A stretch of 64,000 nucleotides of DNA, taken from positions 94,375,301 to 94,439,300 of the forward strand of contig CM063498.1 in assembly GCA_032207245.1 (NCBI GenBank), in the 5' to 3' direction. The notes beneath the pieces are model-generated. The model made no database searches, had not been told where the DNA came from, and saw nothing but the letters and a program-made list of their open reading frames with translations. Positions 44,486 to 57,290 of the stretch are shown here, one piece after another (positions within the stretch are counted from its first letter, which is position 1; every line of letters begins with the position of its first letter). Position numbers and translations under genes: made by a program. Origin of the DNA: Pardosa pseudoannulata. Its lineage: Eukaryota; Arthropoda; Arachnida; Araneae; Lycosidae.

Positions 44486-46920
44486 AAATAAAATTATTTC
44501 AGATGTGCTGCAGACATTAAATTTCAACCTTCAAACTTAAGCTGTGGCTTATCTACCTGAAATTACAGTACTTTTCATAATCTAAAGCTTACAAAAGGAA
44601 ATGAAAAACTTGTTCATTTTTCCTTGTTTTGTTTCTTTTTTAATGTTTAATAATATTTTAAAAATTCGTGATCCCAAAAGAAATAAATTGATTTACCCTG
44701 TTAAAAGTCATTTCAGTTAACACTATAATTCAGAAAGGAGAGTCATGATCCTAACAATTTTTTTTCTTATGTAATACTTCTATTTTCCATTTAAAATATT
44801 TTTTCTTGATATTTGTTTAATCAATGCATTTTGCCAACACATTAAATTTTGATTAAAGATATATCCTGAAATAATAGGCTCCACTTTGAGAAAATGTATA
44901 TAAAGGAGTTGTACAAATCATTAAGTTTCTAAAAACTTGTTATGATGAAAAATACTCTTTTTTTTTTTTACTTACATTATTTTGCTTGCATTCGTTAGCT
45001 TTACTAAAATCGTTAAAATATATAAATCTGTGTAAATATTCATAATTGTAATGCCTATTTTTTATAATACCGCTCATATTAAGTAAAAACAAAGTATACT
45101 ATATCTAAAACCTCAGAATGCAGTAATTGATACTGGGACATCCCATGCAATATCGAAGTTTAGATTCTGTAGGTGATATTTTTACTAGTATATGCTATTA
45201 AAATACTGAAATATATAATTTTATAACACAAGATTTACAAAATTGCGCTTGCCAAAATTCTAGTATTAAATATACAGATAATTTATGCATTATAGCTAAC
45301 TTTTACTAATGCAATTCAACTCTAATATTTAATAGAACTTATTAAACTCAAGATGAATCATTAATTGCTATACATATACCCAGATTTTAAAAATTCCTTC
45401 AAAGAAACGCTGAAAAAACTTATTTCATTACCAAACAGTAGACTTATTTGCTCTTAATACATATTCTGTGCTTTATGAAATTTTATAATTACAAGTAAAT
45501 ATGCTGGTGGTTTTTACAAGCATCAAAATACTTCTAAAAACATTCTAAAAGTAAATATAGAGAGAGGAAACTAGCAGTGACATGTTTCTGTATTATCAAA
45601 AATATTGATGTCTGTTGACTACATTTCAATATTTCTTATTCATAATGTTATTTTTTAACACAAAAATAAGCTTTCACATGCCAGTCTATTCCGTTACTGC
45701 TGTAAATTTCATCCCTTTCTGTGTTAAGCATTTCTACTAAAATAGATTACTGCATATCTCAGAGTTTCTAATCATCATTATTAAATATAAATTAAAATCC
45801 TATCCATATTTTTTCTATAATATGTACATGACAAAACATTCATCTTTCCTTAAGAGCATAATGGACTACAGTTAATATATTTTATGTAATTGTTAAAATG
45901 GCTGAGTAATGGCGATATTAAATTAACATAAATTTACTTTAAGAAAGATAATTTTGTAATTGACAGCTCATATTTTTAAGTGGAAAAAAATAGTAACTGT
46001 ATGAAAGTAATTTCAGTGTGACTATTTAAATGCAAAAAAAACCACCTTTAATATCCAGTTATTTAATGGCAGAAAAAAAGAGCAAGATAGAAAAACAACT
46101 TAGTGGGAAAATTTAGTTTCATAAACCAGAGTAGATTGATTTATATCACCTTAATTTTAATCTCAATTTAAATCAAGAATTTTTCAATATTACATATGCT
46201 TACAGCTACTGCTTCCTCTGTAAAAATATTTTCAATCTTTGGTTTAATTTAGTCTACAGTTAAAGTAGACTGAGAAATGAAAAAGCTTCTAAGCTTGTGC
46301 TTTTGTTCACATTAAATAAGAATCAATTATAACTTTTGAATCTGCAATTATAATATTTTAAATGGTATTGTTTCTTAATTTTTTTCAATTCATAAATTCA
46401 TGTTAATATTTTAGAAATAGATGTAATATTTTTGATGTTTAAAAAATTTTGTTATCAAATCAATAAATCTATTTTCTCTTATTTGTACTTTTATTTATTT
46501 AAATACTAGTTATATTAATACTAATTTGATAAATAAATAGTTTTATGTTTGAAAATGAGTTTGTTGAGAAGGGATAGAAAAAATCATATTTAACACATTT
46601 AATACTTATTTTTGTCATATGCAAATAATATTACACACAATATAATAAGAATGCAATTAGAATATTCAAATCTCAATAATTCATGAAATAATTAATCATG
46701 GATTAAATAATTACATTTGTAATTTTTAATTTGTGAAAAATTTCAAAGAATCAAAAAACTAAATTGAAGTAAAAAAACGATTAAGTTTTTGAAAAAATCC
46801 AATTGATCTAGTTTAAAATAAAAAAACAGAATTTTTACAAAATTTGTCATGAATGAATTCACAATAGAAATATTGCATATTTTGTGAGAGCAGATTGAGG
46901 GCTTATTTGGTTCCAGTCAG
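44486..46920. other. AT-rich intergenic, nothing recognised
   Basis: No coding motif, no paired repeat ends. Confidence 0.4.
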
Positions 46921-46922
46921 GA

Positions 46923-47242
46923 TTACTTGGGACAGAAAATGGCACTATCTGTTTTCCTTATATTAGCTTCTCAGTCGTAAAATAATTTTATTAATTTAGA
47001 TACACCCACTTGAAAATATTGTATTTTTTGCTGAGTATACCTCAATTTCTTTTTTAAACTGAATCTAGGTATGGGCTAAGTATACTTGTGACAGAAAATG
47101 ACGTAATCTGTTTTCCTTATATTAACTTCTCAGTCGTCAAAACATTTTACTAATTCAGATATACCCACTGGAAAATATTGTATTTCTGCTAAATATAGCT
47201 TTTTTTTAACTGAAATGAGGTATGGGCTAGGTATATTTAGGT
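46923..47242. repeat. two-copy tandem repeat, period about 159 bp
   Basis: 'gacagaaaatg', 'atctgttttccttatatta', 'cttctcagtcgt' and 'aggtatgggcta' recur at a spacing of about 159 bp. The copies differ by scattered substitutions and small indels. Confidence 0.8.
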
Positions 47243-48055
47243 TGTAAATTTAGATATTTGTTTATACAGAGGAACCTCAAATTTATATTTACAGTAACAC
47301 AGACAAAAGCACACATTTATCAGTGAATGACTAGTGTTTTTTTATTGATTATATTAACTAATATATACAATTCATATGTACCCAGCAATTTTGTGAATAT
47401 ATCCAAGTGGTAAAATCCAGCAATTTCAGAGCCTGACTTTTAAGCATAATATATAGAAATAAACTTGTATTTACACTACTTACTCATTAAAATATTTGTG
47501 TTATAGCATGTATTCATATGATAAAAAATACTTAACTTTTAAAATTGAAATGAGCCCTATTCTAATAAAATCAGTATTGTATGGTATTGATCTTATTAGA
47601 ATTAATTAGTACGGTATTCTGTGTGACATTTCAACTGAGATTGTATCATAGAACTCTGTTTCTTCCGTCATTTTATAACTAACTATACCCTGCATTTTGT
47701 AGAAAGATTCACCAAGTCCTTGATTTGTGCTTAGGGTTTATATTAAACCAAAAGGATTTCTGTATAATATAAATCAAATCGCATTTCAAGTCTCAAGCAT
47801 CAAATTGACTTAACCTTCAATACTAATTTTAGATTAAAATATACCATTTTATAAATATAAGAAACTGGTACTTGCAAGTGAGTTACATGGATATTTTTTC
47901 TTTCTTTTTTATTATTTGGCAATTTGTCAATTTTTTAAGTAAAAAAAAACTTTGGGGCATGCTAAAGCACAATATTTTAAAGTTTTTAAATACTTTTGAG
48001 GTTTTTATAATTTTTATGGGATTTTCATATTTTTTAGCGCACAAAGTGACTGAGG
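47243..48055. other. intergenic, nothing recognised
   Basis: AT-rich. Frames here have no motif. Confidence 0.4.
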
Positions 48056-48202
48056 TCCGATAGGAGAAATATGACGGCAGGGTAATTCAATGATCCTTGA
48101 TTCCGGTCATAGACTAAGCACTTCCGGGATATACGATTCCGAATTTTTGAATTGATTTGTGGCGCCATCTACTGTTTTCAAATTTATTCTAAAGCGGACA
48201 GT
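48056..48202 (+). promoter_or_regulatory. candidate promoter and first exon, possibly 5' UTR of SCPx
   Basis: An island of balanced composition holding TTCCGG (about 48101) and CTTCCGGG (about 48121), both ETS/GABP-type sites common in animal housekeeping promoters, then 'gtggcgccatctactg'. It ends in CAGT|GTGAGT, a good splice donor at 48203. The next suitable acceptor with a gene behind it on this strand is at 58155, before SCPx. The link across 10 kb is inference only; the island could also be part of a repeat. Confidence 0.3.
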
Positions 48203-48208
48203 GTGAGT

Positions 48209-50517
48209 ACAATATTTTTAATTATTTACTGTGATATATTAAACTAAGCATTTTAATAAATATGTTAATAGAAACATAAATGATATAATGAGTGTCTAAC
48301 CTATTGGAATAATCTTAAAAAATGTTCCATACATAAGATTTCGAAAACGGGGACTTTTTTTTTGTTATTAATATTTGATATCTAGGCCCCAAACATTGAA
48401 AGGAAAGCAGCTGTTGTTGCTTGCATAACACCGTAGTTGTTTTTTCATCTCTACTATTGGTTACAGTTCTAACCAATGGCATTCTCAACAGTATGATCAT
48501 ATTTGATACGCAACTGTTTCAAACAAAACACAATTTCCTCCCTTTCTACATGGTTATTCTTTCCTCTTAGTGGGCGTATATTTTTCCGCTTTTTCTCTCT
48601 GGTGTTTAAAAGGCGGTTATTTATTCTAAGGCCTTTGTTGGAAACAGAGGATTATTTGATTCAAGAAATTCGAAGTAAATATTTTTTTAGATTTAATATA
48701 ATATGACGCATTGCTATGATTCTAGTGTATATGTATCAAAACATTGCTGTATTGTTTACATTTTCGTGCTATATATTTTTTAAGCGGTTTTAAGTGAAAT
48801 TTCATTTTTAGTTTTGTTGTTTATAATCTAACGTTTTAGATTATTTGTATTGCTATGTCTCAAAGATACATGGGTTTCTTAATTGACGTCTATAATTCAT
48901 TTTTTCCCATTACTTTAGCGGTAGTTAAAAATTTGCTATTATAGAATAAATTGAAATATGAAATGTGTGTGATTGAATGTCTTTTCAAATGATTGATCTA
49001 AACAAATACAGTTTTATAATTTATGTAGAAATAACAAATTATAATACTTGCATACGCCTATTATTGCAATTAAAACTTTTTGTTTAATGTATGAAAATTT
49101 AGTTTAATGTAATTTTTTTGCCGGGTATAGGTAAAAATATAAATATTTGTCATTTTATGATCTTATTGAATAACAGATAAATTGTTCTATTTCATTTTCT
49201 AATAATAGTTTAGAAGGATAAAACTTCTCCAAAACAAAATATAAGCTTTCTTCCCCCCTCATTATATAATGCATTTAACTACTATAATAACTTTTACCAA
49301 AAAAAAAATGAACTTTTTTTATTTTGGAAGAATTTTTCTTTAAAAGTAATGAACTTTAGCATAAAATGGATTGTAATAAAGGCTCCAAAACTGATGTATT
49401 GGTAGATTTAGTGTAAATGTTCCAAGATATTTATATGAATTGAAATTGTATAGTTAAACTTATGAGGGAGAGTGCATTTTATAGATGTAGATTTTCTTTT
49501 CATGCTCAGAAGTACCCTTGCCTCACCAGAAACTATTTTCAATATGCATATTTGTTTCAAGCTATTTACTTTAGACATAATGGTTAGAAAGATGTCCAGA
49601 TATTTTTTCCCCTTCAAAACACAACTACAGTATTAAGTACATTATGCAGAGATTTTTTTATCAGTGAGAAAAATATCTTAATACTTAATTATAATGCAAA
49701 AATTTTTATATAAAGTAAGTTTTAGAATTAATTACATTTCTGAGTATTCTTTAATTAATCAGGGGAAAAAATTAAAGAGAAGATTGAGGTAGGTGTTTTG
49801 AATGTTTTCAAAGAGAATTGGTTAGATGAATGCTTTCGTTCTTCATATAAAATTTCATACATTTCAAACATTATTCATACATATAAAATTATTCATATAA
49901 ATAAAAAAATTAAGATCTGTAGGTATATTGGGCACATACATTTGCATGAAAAGTGTTGTGTTAAAGAACTATTTTGTGATTAAAGTATTTTTCAAACAGA
50001 AATTCATTAGAATAGCTGTGTTGATAAATATATTCTGCAAACAAAAAATGTTTATGAAAATACAGCTATTGATTTCTTAAACAAATTTACACTGTGCTGT
50101 TGTAAATGCATGGCAATATATGTGTGTCTGGCATAATATTGCTAGATTACATTGCTTTAGTCCTATTTTTCAAATGAGACATTAAAAAAATTATACATAT
50201 AAATAATTTTGGATTTGTTTTACTGTTCCTTTACTGTATATATATTTCAATATTTATCCATTAAATTTGAAACCTTAAAAGTTAGTACAGTAACCCAAAT
50301 ACCGTAATGTATCATACATTTGAAAATATCATGCTTTTCTTATGTCTTCTCATTTTTTAAAAAATTAATATCTGTGAAATGGAAAATATGAATAGACACG
50401 TGTATTTGTACATTGAATTATAAAGATCAATGGAACGTCGGTGTCTTTATTATTCAAGTGTTTCTTTTTTATCACTGTGCTTACATTACTAATTTTTATT
50501 ACTGTATTTTAAGTACA
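48209..50517. other. intergenic or intronic, nothing recognised
   Basis: AT-rich with no recognisable element. It would be intron 1 of SCPx if the candidate first exon at 48056 is real. Confidence 0.35.
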
Positions 50518-51203
50518 TATATTCATAAAAGTAACATTTTTACCATATCACCACCCCTCCCTGGTGTATTGTGCAATTTGCTTGTCTCCTGATAAGCACA
50601 ATATAACAAGTAGTTATTCTATTTCTGAATATAGGTATTTATCCATGCACTTGCTATATAATTTTGTTAAACTATGATAATATGCATTTGTATTAGAGAA
50701 ATGATTTCCTTGAAACATGATTTTAATGTTAATAATATATATATAACTCTGGTAGAAACTTGTGTATATATACAGTAGAAACTCATTTATATAAAACTCA
50801 CTTATATGAAATAAATATTATACAAAATACTTCTTGTTCTCCAACAAAACTCTCAGAAGGCCAATGAAAAAACTTATCCACTTATACAAATAATCACTTA
50901 TATTCATAAAAGTAACATTTTTCCCATATTACCACCCCTCCCTGATGTATTGTATAATTTGCTTGTCTCCTGATAAGCACAACATAAGCATGTTAAACTA
51001 TGATAATATGTATTTGTAATAGATAAATTATTTCCTTGAAACATGATTTTAATGTTAATAATATACATATCACTCTGGTAGAAACTTGTGTATATATACA
51101 GTAGAAACTCATTTATATAAAACTCACTGATATGAAATATTATACAAAATACTTCTTGTTCTCCAGCAAAACTCTCAGAAGGCCTGTGAAAAAACTTATT
51201 CAG
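50518..51203. repeat. direct duplication, two diverged copies
   Basis: Copy 1 at about 50518-50880 and copy 2 at about 50898-51203 share 'tattcataaaagtaacattt', 'accacccctccct', 'gcttgtctcctgataagcac', 'ttccttgaaacatgatttta' and 'acttcttgttctcca' in order. Copy 2 lacks about 54 bp present in copy 1. Each copy includes one pogo-like terminus. Confidence 0.85.
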
Positions 51204-52445
51204 TAATATGAAACATCGACTTATTTGCAGGAATGCTTGATCTTCTACATAAATTAATAAAAAAATTCAATTAATACCAAGGAAGCAAAAGGTTTTTTGG
51301 AAATAGATTTGTGCTGTAGATGTTAACATCTCCAAAAGCATTTCTTCATTTTCCTTATAGATTTTTTGTTTGTATTATTCTTTAAAGAGTAGAGAGGGTT
51401 TTTGTTTTCTATTTTGCTTATCCTTTAATATTGTTTCAGTTTAAAAGTGTTTTACAAAAAGTATTCTTTGTATATAATTATGCATTCATTTAATGAATAC
51501 CAAAATTTGCAGCATGTATTGTACATTAACCAGGACTTGAACCAGACATAAATTTGGTCTGCTTTACGGCTCTCTTACAAATTTCTGTATAGCAAAAATG
51601 ATCCCTTCATAAAATTCAATATTGTAAAAATGGCTCCTTCACAGAATTTCATATTGTAGAATCAGTCTTGTGAAAATTACCTTTTCAGTAAATGATGGCC
51701 AAATGGTAAAACGCTGCTCTTCTGTACCAGAATTTGCAGGTTCAAATCCTGCTCTTAACATGGATGTTTATAGCCATTCAGAATCAGCCTGCAGTAGTAG
51801 GTCCCGGTCTCATTAGCCCTCATATAGCAAAACAGTAGATCATAGCACTCTAAACCAACCAAAATTACTTTTTCTTAACTTGAAAACAAAGTCTTACGTG
51901 GTATGTACTAATGTGTTTGCATTGTTAAGCATCCCCACTGATCTTTCTTTTTAAATTTTAATGTTTTTAATTTAATTCTTTTCAAGAAAAATATCTTAAT
52001 TAGGTTAGGAGAATTAAGTATTACCTTTAATTAGGTAAGGGGAATTTTCAATGTGTTGTTATATATAAATATATATATATATTAAAAATTTGCTTTTAAT
52101 ATATATTTTTGTGAATTTCAAATACAATTGTGATAACAAAAATGGTTTTTATGATTACATGACAGAATTTAATTATTTTTTCACAAAAATTAAGAAAATT
52201 CTAATTTTTTTTCCACAAAATGGCAGACAAAAATTCAAAAACCTCAATCGATTCTTGATGAAAAAACTTTGTTGTTATAACTTTTAAAAATTAATATAAA
52301 TATCATCCTTACTTTAAAGTATATTTATTATTTTTAAATCAGCACAGTAGATTTTTCATATTTTCATAGGTGGAAATAACTACTATTAAGGTTCACTGAT
52401 ACAAAGAATTATTTCATCCCCCTGATCATAAGTGAGTTTCTACTG
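50773..52445. mobile_element. pogo/Tigger-like element with duplicated left end
   Basis: TA-flanked CAGTAGAAACTCATTTATAT occurs at 50773 and again at 51099, and its inverted partner CAGTAGAAACTCACTTATGA ends at 52445 next to TA. TA target and CAGT ends fit the pogo/Tigger branch. Because the left end lies within the duplicated segment, the element has two left ends and one right end. A SINE at 51688 is nested inside. No transposase remnant was recognised. Confidence 0.65.
51688..51868 (+). repeat. tRNA-derived SINE nested in the pogo-like element
   Basis: The head reads 'gatggccaaatggtaaaacg', the B box GGTTCAAATCC is at about 51740, then 'aacatggatgtttatagcc', 'ggtcccggtctcattagccc', 'agtagatcatagcactcta' and 'aaccaaccaaaa'. 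It aligns throughout with the 44290 copy. Confidence 0.8.
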
Positions 52446-53118
52446 TATTTCTATTCAAAAAGTCACTGAAAACTTTGGACATTTTAAGTATTTAACAGCT
52501 TTTCATTGTATATTTTCTAAATCTAAAACATGCTTTTATTAAAAATTGTATTATTCAACTTCATATTATCACAAGAGTTTTTGCCAAGAAATATGAATTT
52601 ATTTCTCAGTGGTAAATACAAATATAAATGAATGATAGGAGATTATTTTCCCTTACCCATATACCACTAATTTTTAGCTTCTAGATAGTATCATTAATTA
52701 TTTGATATAAACAGCAATCAATGAACTAAGCCAAACATTTTTTTCTCTCTCTTTAGATCCTTATATTTCTAAAACACATGATACAGATTGAAGTAGAGAC
52801 TAATGACTAAAGTATTAAGTGGAACAGATTGTAATGTTTTTAATATTTTGGAAGTTTGAACATTAAAAAATTTTAATTATATTTTGATAAGGACTCTATA
52901 TTGGAACTTCATGTATAAAAGATAAAGTTTTTATAAGAATTATCTATAATTTTTACTAAACATAAAAATGGAAATATCTGTAATGAAAGCTCAGATGTTG
53001 CCAATTCTTTTTTAAAAAATGTTCATTTATATTTAATTACCAGCAGCGAATCAGTATTATTTTTAAAACTCCTAAAATTAATTCTTTCTTTCTAAAACAT
53101 AGTTGAAAATTATTGTCA
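52446..53118. other. intergenic, nothing recognised
   Basis: AT-rich, no motifs. Confidence 0.4.
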
Positions 53119-53120
53119 TA

Positions 53121-54022
53121 CAGTGGGCTCCGCTTAATGTTATCAATCGCTTATTGTTATCGAAATTGGTACCGATTTTCTCTATTCATTTGTATGTTAA
53201 AATTATTGCTTTATGTGATCGTTACATCGGTTAATGTTATCGGTTTTAGAACCTCATTTTAACTGGCAAAGGAATATTCCCAATGTATTCAGAAGGAACC
53301 CAATCTTTTCTTTCCCTTCGCTATTTTTTTTTTATTATTATTTATTTATTTCAGCGAATCATCCCTTTTCTACCTAGGGAAATGGGGAATTAACAGAGGA
53401 ATGGGTATTTACACATTCTTGGAATTTCTCAAAAACACGCACACCCTACTGGTGGCAATGTTGTCAGATAAGCAGAAGGCTACAAATTCTTATCGGAACT
53501 GAGAAGGAGCGTATTCACATTTTATGCCTTGCTCGCTTACATGCAGCTTGTTGATATAGAAGCTAGAAAGCGAAACGATTTAACATAAAATCAAAAGATC
53601 GAAATTTTAAATCGTTATGACAGGTTACCAAAAATGAGTCAGCGCAATGCTGCAGCGCAGTTAAACATTTCTCAGCCTCTGAATTGCATTGCAAGTGTTG
53701 AAACGTGGAGTACAACACCGCTCCGACGACTTGAAAAAACATTATGATTACGAACAGTTTATCAATGAACTTCTTAGAAAAAATTGTAGACTGTCAACAA
53801 TTGTCCAGTTTTTTTTTAATTTATACAATTCTTATGTTTTAAAGGATAATATACAGTACATAAATATAAGGCGAGTTTTTTCATTTTATTTTGAAATTTA
53901 GTCCGTGTGAATTAAAGGGGGGGTAAATTTATCTAATTTTGCACATCGTTTATTGTTATCAAACGATTACTGTTATCAAAATCACGGTGTTTCAAACTGA
54001 TCATATTAAGCGGATTCCACTG
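53121..54022 (+). mobile_element. Tigger-like element with CENP-B-type DNA-binding relic
   Basis: Left end CAGTGGGCTCCGCTTAATGT and right end reversed CAGTGGAATCCGCTTAATAT, each next to TA. At about 53569-53700 a frame reads 'KRNDLT.NQKIEILNRYDRL' followed by 'PKMSQRNAAAQLNISQP', the N-terminal helix-turn-helix shared by Tigger transposases and CENP-B, with one stop. The rest of the transposase is missing. Subterminal 'aatgttatc' or 'attgttatc' motifs recur several times near both ends, likely transposase-binding repeats. Confidence 0.82.
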
Positions 54023-54024
54023 TA

Positions 54025-55083
54025 TTTATCGGTACAATAGAATGCATCACATAAATTTACCTTAGAATATTATTTTTCATTAATATTTAGGAAAAGATAT
54101 GTTAATCCAGTATATTTTTAACAGTTGAAGAAAGTTATTGTTAATAATTTTTGTTTGTTTTACAAAGTTATCTACACATGGTTTCTTCAGATGTTTCTCA
54201 AATATTTGACCAGTTTTGTGCACAATAAAAATTAGCAAAACAAGTAATTTGTTTTTCTATCACTATTTGTTACTTAGTACTTAGAATGCTGATTGACCTT
54301 TGAATTGTTAATTACTGGTAATGACTGTTATTTACATCCTTTAATTAGTCTTAATGGGGAAGGAAATGATTTAAAGACTAAGTTTTAAAATAATTAATAA
54401 AGTCGTTAAAGTTTTGTTTTATTTTCTGGTATTTCATTAAGCCGTTTCAGTTGAGCTAATTCTAAATGAGGAATTTTCACGTTTTCTAATTTTGATTTTA
54501 AACGATAGAAGACAAAAAAGTAAGCAGGACAGTAGCTATTTTTCTTTCATTTGGGGGCCTAATGAGTGATTTCTAATGGGTTTTATAGCGGACTCTTTAA
54601 CGTCTCTCAAAAACGCTACTTAATCTCCGGTAACCTTTGTTTTTAAAAGGTCAATTTAGGTGTAATACTGGGATACCTATTTTGTCCGTGTTGGAATTAA
54701 CCAGTGCTTCCCTATTTTTTATATTTGTTTCTCTTTCTACACGACAACAGATGTATCATGCTAAGCTGTTTTATAGCGTAACTCATAAACAAAATCGAAA
54801 ACATAAAGATTTAACTCAAAAAGTAAAAATTAAGATAAATGAAGAAGGTGGGAAAAAGAAAGGTTTTATACGAACTGAATCCTTTTTTTTTTTTTAATTA
54901 TAATTTTAAGAAAAATTATTAAGATTAATATTACTTAAGAATGATAAATTTGAAAAATGAAAATTTAGAATTTATTTGGGAAAAGAATATTTGAGTATTT
55001 AAATAGGGTGAGAGTAATTAATAAGCTTACTGTTAAATCAAAGATGCGGCCTTGTTCTATCTTTTTTCCATTTTAAAATTATA
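54025..55083. other. intergenic, nothing recognised
   Basis: The open frame at 54637-54897 has no family motif; its C-terminal basic run comes from A-rich DNA. Confidence 0.4.
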
Positions 55084-55091
55084 ATTTAGAA

Positions 55092-55570
55092 CAGGGATGG
55101 ACAAACTTTTTCTGCCGTGGACCAAAAATCGAAAGAAAATAAATTTAGCGGTCCAAGATAAATTTTTCTAAAATTTTAAAAACAATATATATTCAAGTAC
55201 CTAACCGTTTAAATACGTTAATGAGATGAAAGAAATTGCGATTTAATTTTTAAAAGTTTCTTATACTGAGGTTCGATGTGAAATGTACTGATTTTAAGGA
55301 ACGATGCTCATCTGTCAGTCTACTTCTGAAATTATTCTTTCTAAGGTTCAAAATTGAAAATACTTGTTCACATATAAGAAGCAAATATACAGCTGATCTT
55401 CTGGGCTTGAGATAATAAATTTGGGATATAATATTTAAACAAAGTAGAAAAGGAATGGATATATAATGTATAAATATATATTTCTTTTAACTTGTTTCGG
55501 ACCGGCAACTTAAAATTTTATCCGCGGGCCGGATAAAACCTTCCGGCGGGCCGTAGTTTGCCCATCCCTG
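55092..55570. mobile_element. hAT-type miniature element with perfect 8-bp TSD
   Basis: Ends CAGGGATGGACAAACTTTTT and, reversed, CAGGGATGGGCAAACTACGG. ATTTAGAA at 55084-55091 and 55571-55578 is an exact duplication. GC-rich arms near both ends ('ccggcgggccg', 'ccgcgggccgg') contrast with the AT-rich middle. It is 479 bp and noncoding. Confidence 0.9.
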
Positions 55571-55578
55571 ATTTAGAA

Positions 55579-56870
55579 TTTCATTTAGTAAATAACATGT
55601 GCGTTAGCATTACCGTTTATGATACCAGGTCATTTCAGATATAATGCGGTTTAACTTTTTTTAGCATTTTATTGTGAATATTTTTGGCACCCAATTTCAG
55701 TTTTTTGTTACACGAGGGATCTCTGTTTCAATTATGTTTTGATTTATTGGGAATGCTAAGGACTAATGAGCGCTACATACAGGGCAGACGGAAGAATTGT
55801 TTTATAAATGATGTTTTTATTCTTAACCCGTTAATTATGACCGTAGTCAGGAAAATTGTCAGACTTACATAATACTATGTGTATAAAAATAAATATATAT
55901 TCTTAAAATATAAAAATAATTTTGTGTGGTGTTTACGAGAAAAAAAATTTACCTCTTAATTCAAATGCATATCTCCAATGCAGTCATTTTATAAAATGCA
56001 AGGCTTTTTAAAGTAAAAACATATTTGTTGAGAAAAGAGCATAGAAGTACTAGTGTATGAAGTTTAGCAGTATATATTTAATGCTTAAAATTAAAAAAAT
56101 AATAATGATGAAAACATTTTATTTTCACCTCTATTTCTATTCGTTCTCCTCTTGACAGTTGTTTTTTAATACTATTGTTGCTGTTACTAATACCTGAAGT
56201 GGTCCAAATTTATACTAACTCCACAAGTCGAAAAATCTCGAAAGAGTAGTAAAAAAGATGTTTTGGGGGAAAAGATCTAAAGAGACAGTTTAAAGTGTGA
56301 CCAAGCGAAGCTTGAGTAATCATATTCTTGATGAATTGTGTTTAAAACCTTTTGACCTTGTTCATAGGAGAGACCAGCTTAAGTGGCCTCGAGAAAAACG
56401 TGTAGTGTTATCCTACTGTTTTTTCTGGTCTATAAAAAATAGGGCACCACCAGTCTATTTCCCGAGTACTAATCAGATACCAGAGGGACATTCCTGATAT
56501 CCCTAATTTTTTTTCTTGTTCTCAGAGAATACTTCACTGTAAGTACAGAGCCTATCTAACATTGAAATTGCTGTGGTGTAGTACATTGCTGTTGTTACTT
56601 CAAATCCATTAATAACCCAAGTTTGTTTATATCATCTTTATTATTAATTATAGTAAAATGCCATTAATCTGTATTACAATAATCAAATATAGAACAAAAG
56701 ATAAGGAAATATATAAAAAAAATAAAAAGTAAAAGAAGCACTCCACCTGAAAGAAAAATTGCCAAAGTCTAAGAGCACGCTGCATTTCTTTTTCTTCCTT
56801 CTGAACTACTCCAGCAACCCTATACTTTATCCATTATCCTGTGTTGATGCGTAAGTTGTTCCATTGTCCT
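55579..56870. other. intergenic, nothing firmly recognised
   Basis: Mostly AT-rich. Bases 56240-56500 are of more balanced composition and include an open frame at 56297-56497 whose composition is protein-like but unrecognised; probably repeat-derived. Confidence 0.35.
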
Positions 56871-57290
56871 GTGCACAATGCGTCCTTTCCCGGCTCTATC
56901 CAGATTGACCTGGCCTCCAGGCATGGTCCTGAATCGCCTCCTGACGACCAATCACAATTCTCGAAACTTGGTGACGTTTAAGTTTAATCTATTCCACAGA
57001 CCACACCACACGCCTCCTGGAGTCGCGAAAAAATACTTGGGCATGCAACCCACAACGTGTGAGTGCGGCGAGCAAATCAGTTTCGCAAACCTTATGTCAA
57101 ACATAGCTGCTCTCTCACAGAAGTCTCTAAAGACGCAGCCTTAGCTGGAGAATCCGCGATCTTATTGCTACTTATTCCTACATGGGAGGAAGTCGATTAT
57201 TGTATGTGCACCTCAGGTTTAACAGATAGGCAAGCGAGTTCAGTATGGGCATACCAGCCATATCCCCAATATTTTACCAGTCAATAAGAT
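56871..57290 (+). pseudogene. probable non-LTR retrotransposon C-terminal fragment
   Basis: The frame at 56878 gives 'LSRLTWPPGMVLNRLLTTNH', like the 'lPR..W..LNRlRT.hGr' segment after the reverse transcriptase of jockey-type elements. A 'TCECGE' Cys pair follows some 40 residues later, like their 'C.CG..qT..H' zinc motif. The frame changes after that. GC content is well above the surroundings. Short and decayed, so the call is moderate. Confidence 0.45.
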
